This document shows positions 18,635-26,178 of a stretch of 64,000 nucleotides of DNA, in pieces. Origin of the DNA: Sulfurisoma sp963709555. Its GTDB lineage: Bacteria > Pseudomonadota > Gammaproteobacteria > Burkholderiales > Rhodocyclaceae. Every line of letters starts with the position of its first letter. Positions within the stretch are counted from its first letter, which is position 1. The position numbers and the translations under genes were made by a program. The stretch covers positions 330,541-394,540 of the forward strand of contig CAVPWR010000005.1 of the NCBI GenBank assembly GCA_963709555.1. Direction: 5' to 3'. A model generated the notes under the pieces. It saw only the letters and a list, made by a program, of their open reading frames with translations, was not told the DNA's origin and did not search any database.

Positions 18635-19324
18635 ATGAGAATCCTCCTTGCCGAAGACGACCGCATCATCGCCGATGGCCTGGTCCGTTCGCTCAAGAAA
18701 TCCGGCTATGCCGTCGATCACGTCGCCAATGGCGCCGAAGCCGATGCGGCACTGCTGGTGCAGCAGTTCGATCTGCTGATCCTCGACCTCGGCCTGCCCA
18801 GGCTGTCGGGCATCGAGGTACTGAAACGCCTGCGCGGACGCAAGAACGCCACCCCGGTGCTGATCCTCACCGCCCAGGACGGCGTGGAGGATCGGGTGCG
18901 CGGCCTCGATGCCGGCGCCGACGACTACCTGACCAAACCCTTCGCCCTGCCGGAACTCGAAGCCCGGGTACGTGCGCTGACCCGCCGCGGCACCGGCCAG
19001 CCGACCAAAATCGAGGTCGGCCCGCTGAGCTACGATCAGTCCGACCGCATCGCCCGGCTGACCGGCGAGGTGGTCGACCTGTCGGCGCGTGAGTTGTGCC
19101 TGCTCGAAGTCCTGCTGCTGCGCGTCGGTCGCCTGGTCAGCAAGGACCAGCTGGTCGAACATATGTGCGGCTGGGACGAAGGCGTCAGCACCAACGCCAT
19201 CGAGGTTTACGTGCATCGCCTGCGCAAGAAGCTGGAGCCGGGCGGCGTCAAGATCGTCACCCTGCGCGGCCTCGGCTACTGCCTGGAAAAACCGGGCGGA
19301 GGCAGCGTTGAAAAAGACGGCTGA
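18635..19324 (+). CDS. OmpR-family response regulator (TctD/QseB-like)
   Basis: Two-domain DNA-binding regulator of 229 residues. The receiver has acidic AEDD at 6-9, phospho-acceptor Asp51 in LILDLGLPR, and conserved Lys near 101 in LTKPFALPELEARV. The C-terminal winged helix has the OmpR pattern ELCLLEVLLLRVGRLVSKDQL and the final IVTLRGLGYCLE. It overlaps the sensor kinase gene downstream. Sequence style and partner domains resemble TctD. The adjacent sodium:solute symporter operon is the obvious candidate target. Confidence 0.9.
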   Translation: MRILLAEDDRIIADGLVRSLKKSGYAVDHVANGAEADAALLVQQFDLLILDLGLPRLSGIEVLKRLRGRKNATPVLILTAQDGVEDRVRGLDAGADDYLTKPFALPELEARVRALTRRGTGQPTKIEVGPLSYDQSDRIARLTGEVVDLSARELCLLEVLLLRVGRLVSKDQLVEHMCGWDEGVSTNAIEVYVHRLRKKLEPGGVKIVTLRGLGYCLEKPGGGSVEKDG

Positions 19325-20879
19325 GACAAACGCCCCCCACGCTCGCACAAACGGCTCGCTGCCCCCGAAAGGGGCGTTTACCGGCTCGCCCTCCAACGCG
19401 GCGAGGGCCCCGGGGCGGTCCGGCGCCGTCAAGTTCGGCTCGGTATTCAGCGACCAGAATCCCAGCGAATTCAACTCCCTCTTTGGAGAGATCCTCGACT
19501 GGATGCTGGCGCCGCTGTTGCTGGTCTGGCCGATTTCCATCGCCGCGACGCACCACATCGCCAACGACATCGCCAACCAGCCCTACGACCAGGCGCTGGC
19601 CGACAGGGTCAGCAACATCGTCAACCAGCTCAAGGTCACGCCCGATGGCGTGTCCGTGACCCTGCCCCCGGTCTCGCGGGTGTCGCTGACCGAGGAAGAG
19701 GGGGACCGGCAGTTCCACCAGGTCATCCTCGCCGGGGGCGATCTCATCGAGGGCGATCCCGACATGCCGCAGTTGCCGGTCGGCGAGCCGCGCGTGCCGG
19801 GCGGGGTGAAGCTGCGCGACGGCCTGATGCTGGGCGAGCAGGTGCGCATCGCCTACCAGCTGGTGCCGGCGCAGTGGGACGCGCGGCCGCTGCTGATCCA
19901 GGTGGCCGAGACGCGCAAGCAGCGCGGGGCGCTGGCCTCGCGCATCATCTCGGGCGTGCTGCTGCCGCAGTTCGCCATCATCCCGCTGGCGGTGATCCTG
20001 GTTTACCTCGGCCTGTCCAAGGGCCTGGCGCCGCTCGAGCGCCTGCGCGACCGCATCCGCGCGCGGCGGCCGTCCGATCTCTCGCCCATCCCGATTCGCG
20101 GCGTGCCCGACGAGATGCGGCCGGTGGTGGTGTCGTTCAACGAGATGATGCAGCGCCTCGAAGAGAATCTCGTGGCCCAGCAGCGCTTCATCGCCGACGC
20201 CGCCCACCAGATGCGCACGCCGCTGACCGGCCTCAAGATGCAGGCCGAGCTGGCGCTGCGCGAAACCGATCCGGCGCTGATGCGCGCCGACCTCGAACGC
20301 ATCGCCGCCAGCACCGACCGGGCCGCCCACCTGATCCACCAGCTGCTGCAGCTGGCGCGGGCCGAGGCCAGCCACGACAAGGTGCACAAGGCCGAGCAGT
20401 TCGACCTCGAGGTGTTGGCGCGCGCCATCACCCAGGACTGGGTCGAACGCGCCATGGCCAAGGGCATCGACATCGGCTTCGAGGGCGCCGACAGCCTGCT
20501 GACCATCGAGGGGGTGCCGCTGCTGTTGCGTGAAATGCTCAACAACCTGGTCGACAATGCCATCAAATACACGCCGCGCGGCGGCTACGTCACCGTGCGT
20601 ACCCGTGGCGGCGACTCGGCCAGTCTCGAGGTCGAGGATAGCGGCCCCGGCATCCCCGAAGCCGAGCGTGAGCGGGTGTTCGAGCGCTTCTACCGCGTGC
20701 TGGGTACGGACATCGACGGCAGCGGCCTGGGCCTGCCCATCGTCCAGGAAATCGCCGCACTGCACAGCGCCACCGTGGAACTCACGTCGGGGGCCTGGGG
20801 GCACGGCACGCGGGTGATCGTGGCTTTCCCGCGCAAGGGCTCGGACGTCATGCCCTATGACCTGCGTCAGGGAATCTGA
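19308..20879 (+). CDS. TctE-like sensor histidine kinase
   Basis: Membrane sensor kinase partner of the preceding regulator. Translation most likely begins at TTG 19308, 17 bases inside the regulator gene. Two helices (near residues 65-85 and 220-245) bracket a periplasmic sensor of the 2CSK_N type. HAMP-like region, HisKA with His300 in DAAHQMRTPLTGLKMQAELAL, and an ATPase with NLVDNAIKYTP, DSGPGIP and GSGLGLPIV follow. The first ~50 residues are low-complexity and encoded by a betaproteobacterial REP-like sequence, so the real start could be further in. Confidence 0.88.
   Translation: MKKTAETNAPHARTNGSLPPKGAFTGSPSNAARAPGRSGAVKFGSVFSDQNPSEFNSLFGEILDWMLAPLLLVWPISIAATHHIANDIANQPYDQALADRVSNIVNQLKVTPDGVSVTLPPVSRVSLTEEEGDRQFHQVILAGGDLIEGDPDMPQLPVGEPRVPGGVKLRDGLMLGEQVRIAYQLVPAQWDARPLLIQVAETRKQRGALASRIISGVLLPQFAIIPLAVILVYLGLSKGLAPLERLRDRIRARRPSDLSPIPIRGVPDEMRPVVVSFNEMMQRLEENLVAQQRFIADAAHQMRTPLTGLKMQAELALRETDPALMRADLERIAASTDRAAHLIHQLLQLARAEASHDKVHKAEQFDLEVLARAITQDWVERAMAKGIDIGFEGADSLLTIEGVPLLLREMLNNLVDNAIKYTPRGGYVTVRTRGGDSASLEVEDSGPGIPEAERERVFERFYRVLGTDIDGSGLGLPIVQEIAALHSATVELTSGAWGHGTRVIVAFPRKGSDVMPYDLRQGI
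19329..19437 (-). repeat. REP-like palindromic repeat inside the kinase 5' end
   Basis: Contains CCCCCGAAAGGGGCGTTTAC, CCGGCTCGCCCTCCAACGC and GGCCCCGGGGCGGTCCGG, the pattern of the GC-rich repeats scattered in many betaproteobacterial genomes. It occupies the junction between regulator and kinase and is translated as a proline/serine-rich N-terminal extension of the kinase. Confidence 0.6.
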
Positions 20880-20894
20880 CGGATTGTTGGCGTT

Positions 20895-20912
20895 CTGTAA
20901 GACTGCTGTCAG
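20895..20912 (+). promoter_or_regulatory. Tandem heptamer upstream of the first symporter operon
   Basis: CTGTAAG (20895-20901) and CTGTCAG (20906-20912) are direct repeats phased by 11 bases, as OmpR-family operators usually are. A near copy with the same 11-base phasing is found at 31515-31532 upstream of the second symporter operon. The adjacent response regulator is a plausible binder. Confidence 0.5.
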
Positions 20913-20931
20913 CTAATTGCAAGGACAATGC

Positions 20932-20954
20932 GGACCAGCCTTATGGGCTAGTCC
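20932..20954 (+). repeat. Imperfect hairpin in the symporter leader
   Basis: GGACCAGCC and GGCTAGTCC pair with one internal mismatch around a TTATG loop. It lies between the tandem heptamer and the start of the small symporter subunit. It may be an mRNA leader structure; no function is evident. Confidence 0.35.
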
Positions 20955-21071
20955 GACTATGCGCATGCGGACAGGCTTTTGGGTGAGGAGACGGCGCGCG
21001 GACCAGAGGGGAATACCCCGGTGCGCGTCAGGAAAGCCGGGCCACGGCATCAACCTAGGAGGAATCCCTTC

Positions 21072-21335
21072 ATGCAATTGACGCAGAAACACCACGACTA
21101 CTGGAACAAGAACCTAACGGTCACGGCAATCCTGCTGTCGATCTGGTTCGTCGTTACCTTCGTGTTCGGCTGGTTCGCCCGCGAACTTAACGAAATCAAC
21201 ATCATCGGCCCGCTGGGCTTCTACATGGGGGCTCAGGGTGCGCTGATCATTTATGTCGTGATCATCTGGTTCTACGCCCGTTACATGAATAACCTGGACA
21301 AGGAATACGGCGTCCATGAAGGGGAGGACGAATAA
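21072..21335 (+). CDS. DUF4212 small subunit of a sodium:solute symporter
   Basis: An 87-residue membrane protein with two helices (about 15-37 and 47-69) and the family pattern HHDYWNKN near the N terminus, GFYMGAQG in the middle and YARYMNNLDKEYG at the end. Such proteins are known as small partners of VC_2705-type symporters. A strong AGGAGGAAT ribosome site precedes ATG 21072. Its TAA overlaps the ATG of the transporter gene (TAATG), so the subunits are coupled. Confidence 0.9.
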   Translation: MQLTQKHHDYWNKNLTVTAILLSIWFVVTFVFGWFARELNEINIIGPLGFYMGAQGALIIYVVIIWFYARYMNNLDKEYGVHEGEDE

Positions 21336-23452
21336 TGAGCGGCCAAGTCTCTCAGTCCCAGTTCTACCAGAACCTGAAGAAGTACTACACCTTCTACACC
21401 GGCGGCTTCATCACCTTCGTCATCATCGTCGGCATCCTCGAACAGATGGGCGTGCCGAACAAGGTGCTGGGCTACATGTTCCTGTTCGCCACCATCCTGC
21501 TCTACGCCGGCATCGGCTTCATGTCGAAGACGGCGGACGTGTCGGAATACTACGTCGCGGGTCGCCGCGTGCCGGCGCTGTTCAACGGCATGGCGACCGG
21601 CGCCGACTGGATGTCGGCGGCGTCGTTCATCGGCATGGCCGGCACCCTGTACCTCTCCGGCTACGACGGCCTCGCCTTCGTCATGGGCTGGACCGGCGGC
21701 TACTGCCTGGTGGCGCTGTTCCTCGCGCCCTACCTGCGCAAGTTCGGCCAGTTCACCATTCCGGACTTCCTCGGCGAGCGCTATGGCGGCAACCTGCCGC
21801 GCCTGATCGGCGTGCTCGCCGCCATCATCTGCTCCTTCACCTATGTGATCGCGCAGATCTACGGCGTCGGCCTGATCACCAGCCGCTTCACCGGCCTCGA
21901 GTTCGGCGTCGGCGTCTTCGTCGGCCTCGCCGGCATCCTGGTCTGCTCCTTCCTCGGCGGCATGAAGGCGGTGACCTGGACGCAGGTGGCGCAGTACATC
22001 ATCCTGATCGTGGCCTACATGATCCCGGTGGTGTGGCTGTCGGTGAAGCACACCGGCAACCCGGTTCCGCAGCTCTCCGCCTACACCTCGGCGCTGCCGA
22101 AGGTGACCGCGCTGGAGAAGGAGTTCAACGACAAGGCGACACCCAAGGGGGCCGCGGAAGAATCGGTACGCGCCATCTTCCGCGAGCGTGCCGCCGCCAC
22201 GGACGCCAAGCTCAAAGCGCTGGAAGCGGGCGGTGCCGGCTACCTCGCCGAGGAGAAGGGCAAGCTCGCAGCCAAGGTCGGCGAACTGAAGGCCGCCAGC
22301 CCGGTCGATGCCAAGGCCGTCGAGGCTGCCGAGAAGGCCGTCAAGGACTTCCCGGCCGATCCCGCCGCCGCCAAGAAGGCCTGGACCGCAGCCAAAGCTG
22401 GTGCAACCGCCAAGGCCGGCAACATCAAGGCCCACGCCGAGCCCTTCGCCGCCACCGGCAAGACGCCGGAGGAAGTCGAGAAGAACCGGACCAAGGCCAA
22501 GAAGAACTTCCTGGCGCTGATCCTCTGCCTGATGGTGGGTACGGCCGCGCTGCCGCACATCCTGATGCGTTACTACACGACGCCGTCGGTGAAGGATGCG
22601 CGCAGTTCGGTCACCTGGTCGTTGTTCTTCATCTTCCTGCTCTACTTCACCGCACCGGCACTGGCCATCCTGGCCAAGTACGAGGTCTATAGCAGCCTGG
22701 TTGGAACGAGCTTCGCCTCGCTGCCGGCCTGGGTCAGCAACTGGGCCGCGGTGGACAAGACGCTGATGGCGATCGCCGACATCAACAAGGACGGCATCGT
22801 GCAACTGGCGGAAATCACCATCGGTGGTGACCTGATCGTGCTGGCGACCCCGGAAATCGCGGGTCTGCCCTACGTGATCTCGGGTCTGGTGGCGGCCGGT
22901 GGCCTCGCGGCGGCGCTGTCAACGGCCGACGGCCTGCTGCTGACCATCGCCAACGCCATGTCGCACGACCTCTACTACAAGATGATCGACCCCCAAGCCT
23001 CGACGGTACGCCGCCTGGCGGTGTCCAAGGGCCTGCTGCTGGTGGTGGCGCTGATTGCCGCGTGGGTGACCAGCATGAAACCGGGTGACATCCTGTTCCT
23101 GGTCGGTGCCGCGTTCTCGCTGGCCGCCTCGGGCTTCTTCCCGGCGCTGGTGCTCGGCGTGTTCTGGCGGCGTGCCAACTACCTCGGTGCCGTCATCGGC
23201 ATGAGCGCGGGCCTGGGCATCTGCATGTACTACATGTACATGACCTACCCATTCTTCGGCGTCAATGCGCCGCTGTGGTGGGACATCGCCCCGATTTCGT
23301 CCGGCATCTTCGGCATCCCGGCCGGCATCATCGGCGTGATCGTCGGTTCGCTGATTTCCCCGGCGCCGAGCAAGAAGATCCAGGAAATGGTCGACTTCGT
23401 GCGCTACCCGAGCCTGGATGGCTCGGTGTCGGCGGGCAGCGCGGGTCACTAA
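21335..23452 (+). CDS. Sodium:solute symporter, VC_2705-like, acetate/monocarboxylate type
   Basis: Secondary transporter of the SSS family (705 residues). Typical segments are ATGADWMSAASFIGMAGTLY, GQFTIPDFLGERYGG and TAALPHILMRYYT. Compared with ActP-type proteins it carries an extra Ala/Lys-rich, coiled-coil-prone region of about 120 residues (encoded near 22096-22510) in the loop before TAALPHILMRY. After a later helix it has an EF-hand-like loop DINKDGIVQLAE (22778-22813). Pairing with DUF4212 supports uptake of acetate or another short organic acid. The exact substrate is not shown by sequence. Confidence 0.88.
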   Translation: MSGQVSQSQFYQNLKKYYTFYTGGFITFVIIVGILEQMGVPNKVLGYMFLFATILLYAGIGFMSKTADVSEYYVAGRRVPALFNGMATGADWMSAASFIGMAGTLYLSGYDGLAFVMGWTGGYCLVALFLAPYLRKFGQFTIPDFLGERYGGNLPRLIGVLAAIICSFTYVIAQIYGVGLITSRFTGLEFGVGVFVGLAGILVCSFLGGMKAVTWTQVAQYIILIVAYMIPVVWLSVKHTGNPVPQLSAYTSALPKVTALEKEFNDKATPKGAAEESVRAIFRERAAATDAKLKALEAGGAGYLAEEKGKLAAKVGELKAASPVDAKAVEAAEKAVKDFPADPAAAKKAWTAAKAGATAKAGNIKAHAEPFAATGKTPEEVEKNRTKAKKNFLALILCLMVGTAALPHILMRYYTTPSVKDARSSVTWSLFFIFLLYFTAPALAILAKYEVYSSLVGTSFASLPAWVSNWAAVDKTLMAIADINKDGIVQLAEITIGGDLIVLATPEIAGLPYVISGLVAAGGLAAALSTADGLLLTIANAMSHDLYYKMIDPQASTVRRLAVSKGLLLVVALIAAWVTSMKPGDILFLVGAAFSLAASGFFPALVLGVFWRRANYLGAVIGMSAGLGICMYYMYMTYPFFGVNAPLWWDIAPISSGIFGIPAGIIGVIVGSLISPAPSKKIQEMVDFVRYPSLDGSVSAGSAGH

Positions 23453-23495
23453 GTCGTACTCTGTAAAAGGAGCGGGGACTCAAGTCCCCTTCCTG

Positions 23496-23529
23496 AAAAA
23501 GCCGGCCCGAAACTGGGCCGGCTTTTTTT
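23496..23529 (+). terminator. Rho-independent terminator of the first symporter operon
   Basis: AAAAAGCCGGCCC, a GAAACT loop, GGGCCGGC and seven T residues: a canonical intrinsic terminator 44 bases after the transporter stop. A small palindrome GGGGACT-CA-AGTCCCC (23475-23490) precedes it. Confidence 0.93.
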
Positions 23530-23562
23530 CGCCGGTAGTTGGTCATGCGCCGTCCCGCTGGC

Positions 23563-23636
23563 GCGCCCCGAAGGTGCCGCGAAGCAAATCCCCTTGCGGG
23601 AATGTACCCTTGGGGTGCCGACTTTTTGCAATCAGG
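23563..23636. repeat. REP-like repeat between symporter operon and TPR gene
   Basis: Contains GCGCCCCGAAGG and AATCCCCTTGCGGGAA, both also present at 38363-38394 beside the broken fructosamine kinase gene. Its right end, read on the minus strand, is AAAAAGTCGGCACC, similar to the start of the other repeat family. It fills most of the gap after the terminator. Confidence 0.5.
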
Positions 23637-24227
23637 TCAGAAGGGCATTTTTGGAATGAGATGCTGCAAGTCGGGACGCTCTGCGTCTTTAATCAACTGT
23701 TGTGCGCGTTTGGGTTCAAACCCAACCAGCCGCTCGAACACTGCCGTGACCTTGTCGGGCTCATGGGCGTGATGCCGAGCCATCCCCAGTTGATACCAAG
23801 CTTCGCCGTTCATCGGTTGCAAAGCGACGGCTTGTTCAAGGGCGGCGGCGGCTTCGCCATGCTGGCCGAGGCGGGCATGAGCCAAGCCCATGCCATACCA
23901 GGCGCGGTCAAGAATCGGCTTGATGCGCACCGCCTCGCCGAAGGATTGCACCGCGTCGGCAGGCTTGCCCATCTGTTCGCGCACGAAGCCGAGGTTGAAG
24001 TGGCTGTCGGCGTCATCCGGGGCCAGTCGCACGGTCTCGACGAACCACTTTTCGGCGACGTCGAAACGTTTCTTTTGTGCCGCGATGAAGGCAAGGTGGC
24101 GGGCGGCCTGCACGTCGTCGGGCTTGATGCGGTAGGCCGCGGCGAACTCGTTGAAGGCGGCTTCATCGCGTTTGAAAAAATGCAGCAGCCAGCCGCGGGC
24201 ATAATGGCGCCAATGTTCGAAATTCAT
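23637..24227 (-). CDS. Tetratricopeptide-repeat protein
   Basis: A soluble 196-residue protein made almost entirely of TPR helical pairs, for example AWYGMGLAHARLGQHGEAAA and ADSHFNLGFVREQMGKPADA. It starts with MNFEHWRHYARGWLLHFFKR, which may associate with the membrane but is not a clear signal peptide. ATG 24227 is chosen because the upstream extension lacks TPR character and overlaps the divergent promoter region. TPR proteins are scaffolds and the partner here is unknown. Confidence 0.75.
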   Translation of the reverse strand: MNFEHWRHYARGWLLHFFKRDEAAFNEFAAAYRIKPDDVQAARHLAFIAAQKKRFDVAEKWFVETVRLAPDDADSHFNLGFVREQMGKPADAVQSFGEAVRIKPILDRAWYGMGLAHARLGQHGEAAAALEQAVALQPMNGEAWYQLGMARHHAHEPDKVTAVFERLVGFEPKRAQQLIKDAERPDLQHLIPKMPF

Positions 24228-24265
24228 CACCAACCCTGATTGTTTGCTGGAGACAGAAAGATACC

Positions 24266-24550
24266 ATGGCACCAACGGAACTCCTGCTTATCGGCGTGCT
24301 GCGCGCGCTGGTCGAAGTCGCGCTGCTGGCGCTGCTCGGCCAAGGCTTGCTCGCATTGCTCGCCGGCGCGCGACGCGACACCAACCCGATTTACGTACTC
24401 TTCAAGATCGTCACCAAGCCGGCCATTCGCGGTGCGCGCTGGATCACACCCAAGCTCGTCCTCGACAAGCACATCCCCTTCGTCGCCTTCTTCCTGCTGT
24501 TCTGGCTGTGGATATTCCTCGCTTACGCCAAGCAGTTGCTGGCGAGTTGA
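24266..24550 (+). CDS. Conserved small membrane protein, function unknown
   Basis: A 94-residue protein with one hydrophobic helix at 6-33 and another at 70-92 (HIPFVAFFLLFWLWIFLAYA). Between them is a basic stretch with DTNPIYVLFKIVTKPAIRG. Arrangement resembles a conserved betaproteobacterial membrane protein without assigned function. GGAGA precedes ATG 24266. It stands alone between a divergent TPR gene and a convergent cyclase gene. Confidence 0.65.
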   Translation: MAPTELLLIGVLRALVEVALLALLGQGLLALLAGARRDTNPIYVLFKIVTKPAIRGARWITPKLVLDKHIPFVAFFLLFWLWIFLAYAKQLLAS

Positions 24551-24561
24551 GGGGCGACCGG

Positions 24562-25983
24562 CTACGGCGCCAGAGTTCCCTGGCGTTCGAGGTTGTGCAG
24601 GAAACGGGCGAGGTGCCGGTCGGTCTGGGTGGTGTGGTTGATCAGCCAATCCACCAGCAGCAGCTGCACTCGGAAGGTGAGGTAGAGCGGATGCAGCTTG
24701 CCCGACTCGACTTCGGCGCGCAGCTTGGCGAAATAGTCGGCGAAGGTGCGGTGTTGCCGTATGTGCTCCTCGCTGAAGGGGTAGTGATGCTGGCGCATCA
24801 AGGCCTCTTCGGTCTTGAAATGGGATAGCGCATAGTCGGCCAGAAATCCCAGCGCCTGCTTGGCCGAGGGAGGGTCTTCGCCGAGGATGGCCTCGGCCAG
24901 CTGGCCCATGCGGGTGAGCAGTTCGCGGTGCTGGGTGTCGATCTCGGCGACGCCGACCGCGTATTCGTCCTTCCAGGCGATTTCCAGGCCACGGCCGCCA
25001 GCCTCGGGGTTGCCCGAGGTCAGCACCTCCTCGCAGCGGGAAAGATAGAGTTTCGCCGCTCGGTCGTTGGGGGCGATGGCGGCGCAGCGCTTGAACAGCT
25101 GCTGGGCGCGCCAGACGTCGCGCATGTGGTAGCAGGCGACGGCCTCTTCGAACATCGGCAGGGTGGTGAGCTTGCCGGCGCGATCCTCCGGCGTGTCGGC
25201 GTCGAGCACTTCATATACCGCCTGCGGGTGGCTCTTGCCCTTGACCAGGATGCGGTCGACCAGGCGGATGCGGTAGCGCGAGGGATCCTGCAGGCCGAAC
25301 AGCGTGTGCTCGCTGATCAAGAGCGGCGCGGCGTAGTCCTTGGTCACGCCCTCGAGGCGCGAGGCGAGGTTGACCGCATCGCTGATCACCGTGCTGTCCA
25401 TGCGGTTGAGGCCGCCGACGGTGCCGAGCATGACCATGCCGGTGTTGAGGCCGATGCCGATGCGCACAGTGTGGTAGCCGGCGCGGGCGCGACCGATGTT
25501 GTAGACGTCGAGTTGCGACAGCATGTCGATGGCGGCGGTCAGGGCGTCGTCGGCGCTCTTGGGGAATAGCGCCATGATGGCGTCGCCGATGTACTTGTCG
25601 ATGATGCCGTCGTGGCGGCTGATCACCGGCTCCATCTCGGAGAGGTAGGAGTTGATGAAGCGGAAGTTCTCCTGCGGCGTCATGGTTTCCGACAGCGCGG
25701 TGAAGTCGCGGATGTCGGAGAAAAGGATGGTCATTTCCTTTTCGACGTGGGTGCCGAGCTCGACGTGCATGATGCTCGGCGTGCGCAGCAAGGACAGGAA
25801 CTGGCGCGGCACGAACTTGCTGTAGGCGGCCTCGGTGCGTGCCAGCGTGGCGCGGGTGTGTTCGTGCGCACGGGTCTCGCGTTCGACGGCCTGGCGCAGG
25901 GCGGCGATCTCCGCATCCTGGGAGTCGGTGTGGTGCCCCGCGAGGGGCTGCAAGGCGGGCTCAAAGGGACGAGTGTCAGCCAT
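24562..25983 (-). CDS. Class III nucleotide cyclase fused to bacteriohemerythrin
   Basis: Predicted signalling enzyme of 473 residues. After a short coiled coil (about 25-55), a class III adenylate/guanylate cyclase domain has both metal aspartates: LFSDIRDFTALSE and KYIGDAIMALFP, plus NLASRLEG. A linker with TPR-like helices follows. The C-terminal ~130 residues are a bacteriohemerythrin with the diiron ligand pattern: DTQHRELL, HFKTEEALM, EEHIRQHRTF and WLINHTTQTDRHL. This suggests a cyclase controlled by oxygen or NO at the diiron site. The purine specificity cannot be read by eye. ATG 25983 is preferred over an upstream TTG. Confidence 0.85.
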   Translation of the reverse strand: MADTRPFEPALQPLAGHHTDSQDAEIAALRQAVERETRAHEHTRATLARTEAAYSKFVPRQFLSLLRTPSIMHVELGTHVEKEMTILFSDIRDFTALSETMTPQENFRFINSYLSEMEPVISRHDGIIDKYIGDAIMALFPKSADDALTAAIDMLSQLDVYNIGRARAGYHTVRIGIGLNTGMVMLGTVGGLNRMDSTVISDAVNLASRLEGVTKDYAAPLLISEHTLFGLQDPSRYRIRLVDRILVKGKSHPQAVYEVLDADTPEDRAGKLTTLPMFEEAVACYHMRDVWRAQQLFKRCAAIAPNDRAAKLYLSRCEEVLTSGNPEAGGRGLEIAWKDEYAVGVAEIDTQHRELLTRMGQLAEAILGEDPPSAKQALGFLADYALSHFKTEEALMRQHHYPFSEEHIRQHRTFADYFAKLRAEVESGKLHPLYLTFRVQLLLVDWLINHTTQTDRHLARFLHNLERQGTLAP

Positions 25984-26024
25984 GGCGATCAAATATCACA
26001 ATGTTTCCCATAACGCAAACTTTT

Positions 26025-26053
26025 GGAGGCGTGGCGCCAGCGCCGACTTTCTT
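26025..26053 (-). repeat. Copy of the AAAAGTCGGCGCT repeat upstream of the octaheme operon
   Basis: Read on the minus strand: AAGAAAGTCGGCGCTGGCGCC then ACGCCTCC, matching the short repeat form. It is intergenic, about 30 bases upstream of the FNR-type box. It might reposition upstream sequences but leaves the promoter core intact. Confidence 0.6.
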
Positions 26054-26084
26054 GATGCGTATCATGGCCGGAATAGCCGCACTG

Positions 26085-26098
26085 TTGATCTAGGTCAT
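26085..26098 (+). promoter_or_regulatory. FNR/Dnr-type box for the octaheme cytochrome operon
   Basis: TTGAT-CTAG-GTCAT matches the FNR/ANR half sites well (last half GTCAT rather than ATCAA). Its centre is at 26091.5. A TATTAA -10 box at 26121-26126 implies a start near 26133, which puts the box centre at -41.5, the class II activator position. This predicts induction under oxygen limitation or nitrogen oxides. Confidence 0.65.
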
Positions 26099-26120
26099 AA
26101 CGCGGCGCAGCAAATGGCCA

Positions 26121-26126
26121 TATTAA
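26121..26126 (+). promoter_or_regulatory. -10 box of the octaheme operon promoter
   Basis: TATTAA about 52 bases upstream of the first gene, with no recognisable -35 hexamer. That is typical of a promoter needing an activator bound at -41.5. An alternative -10-like sequence, TTATAT at 26134-26139, would not give this spacing. Confidence 0.5.
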
Positions 26127-26178
26127 TGCGATCTTATATTTGGGCTACTTATTTCACCTTGATGCATAGGAGCGCAAC

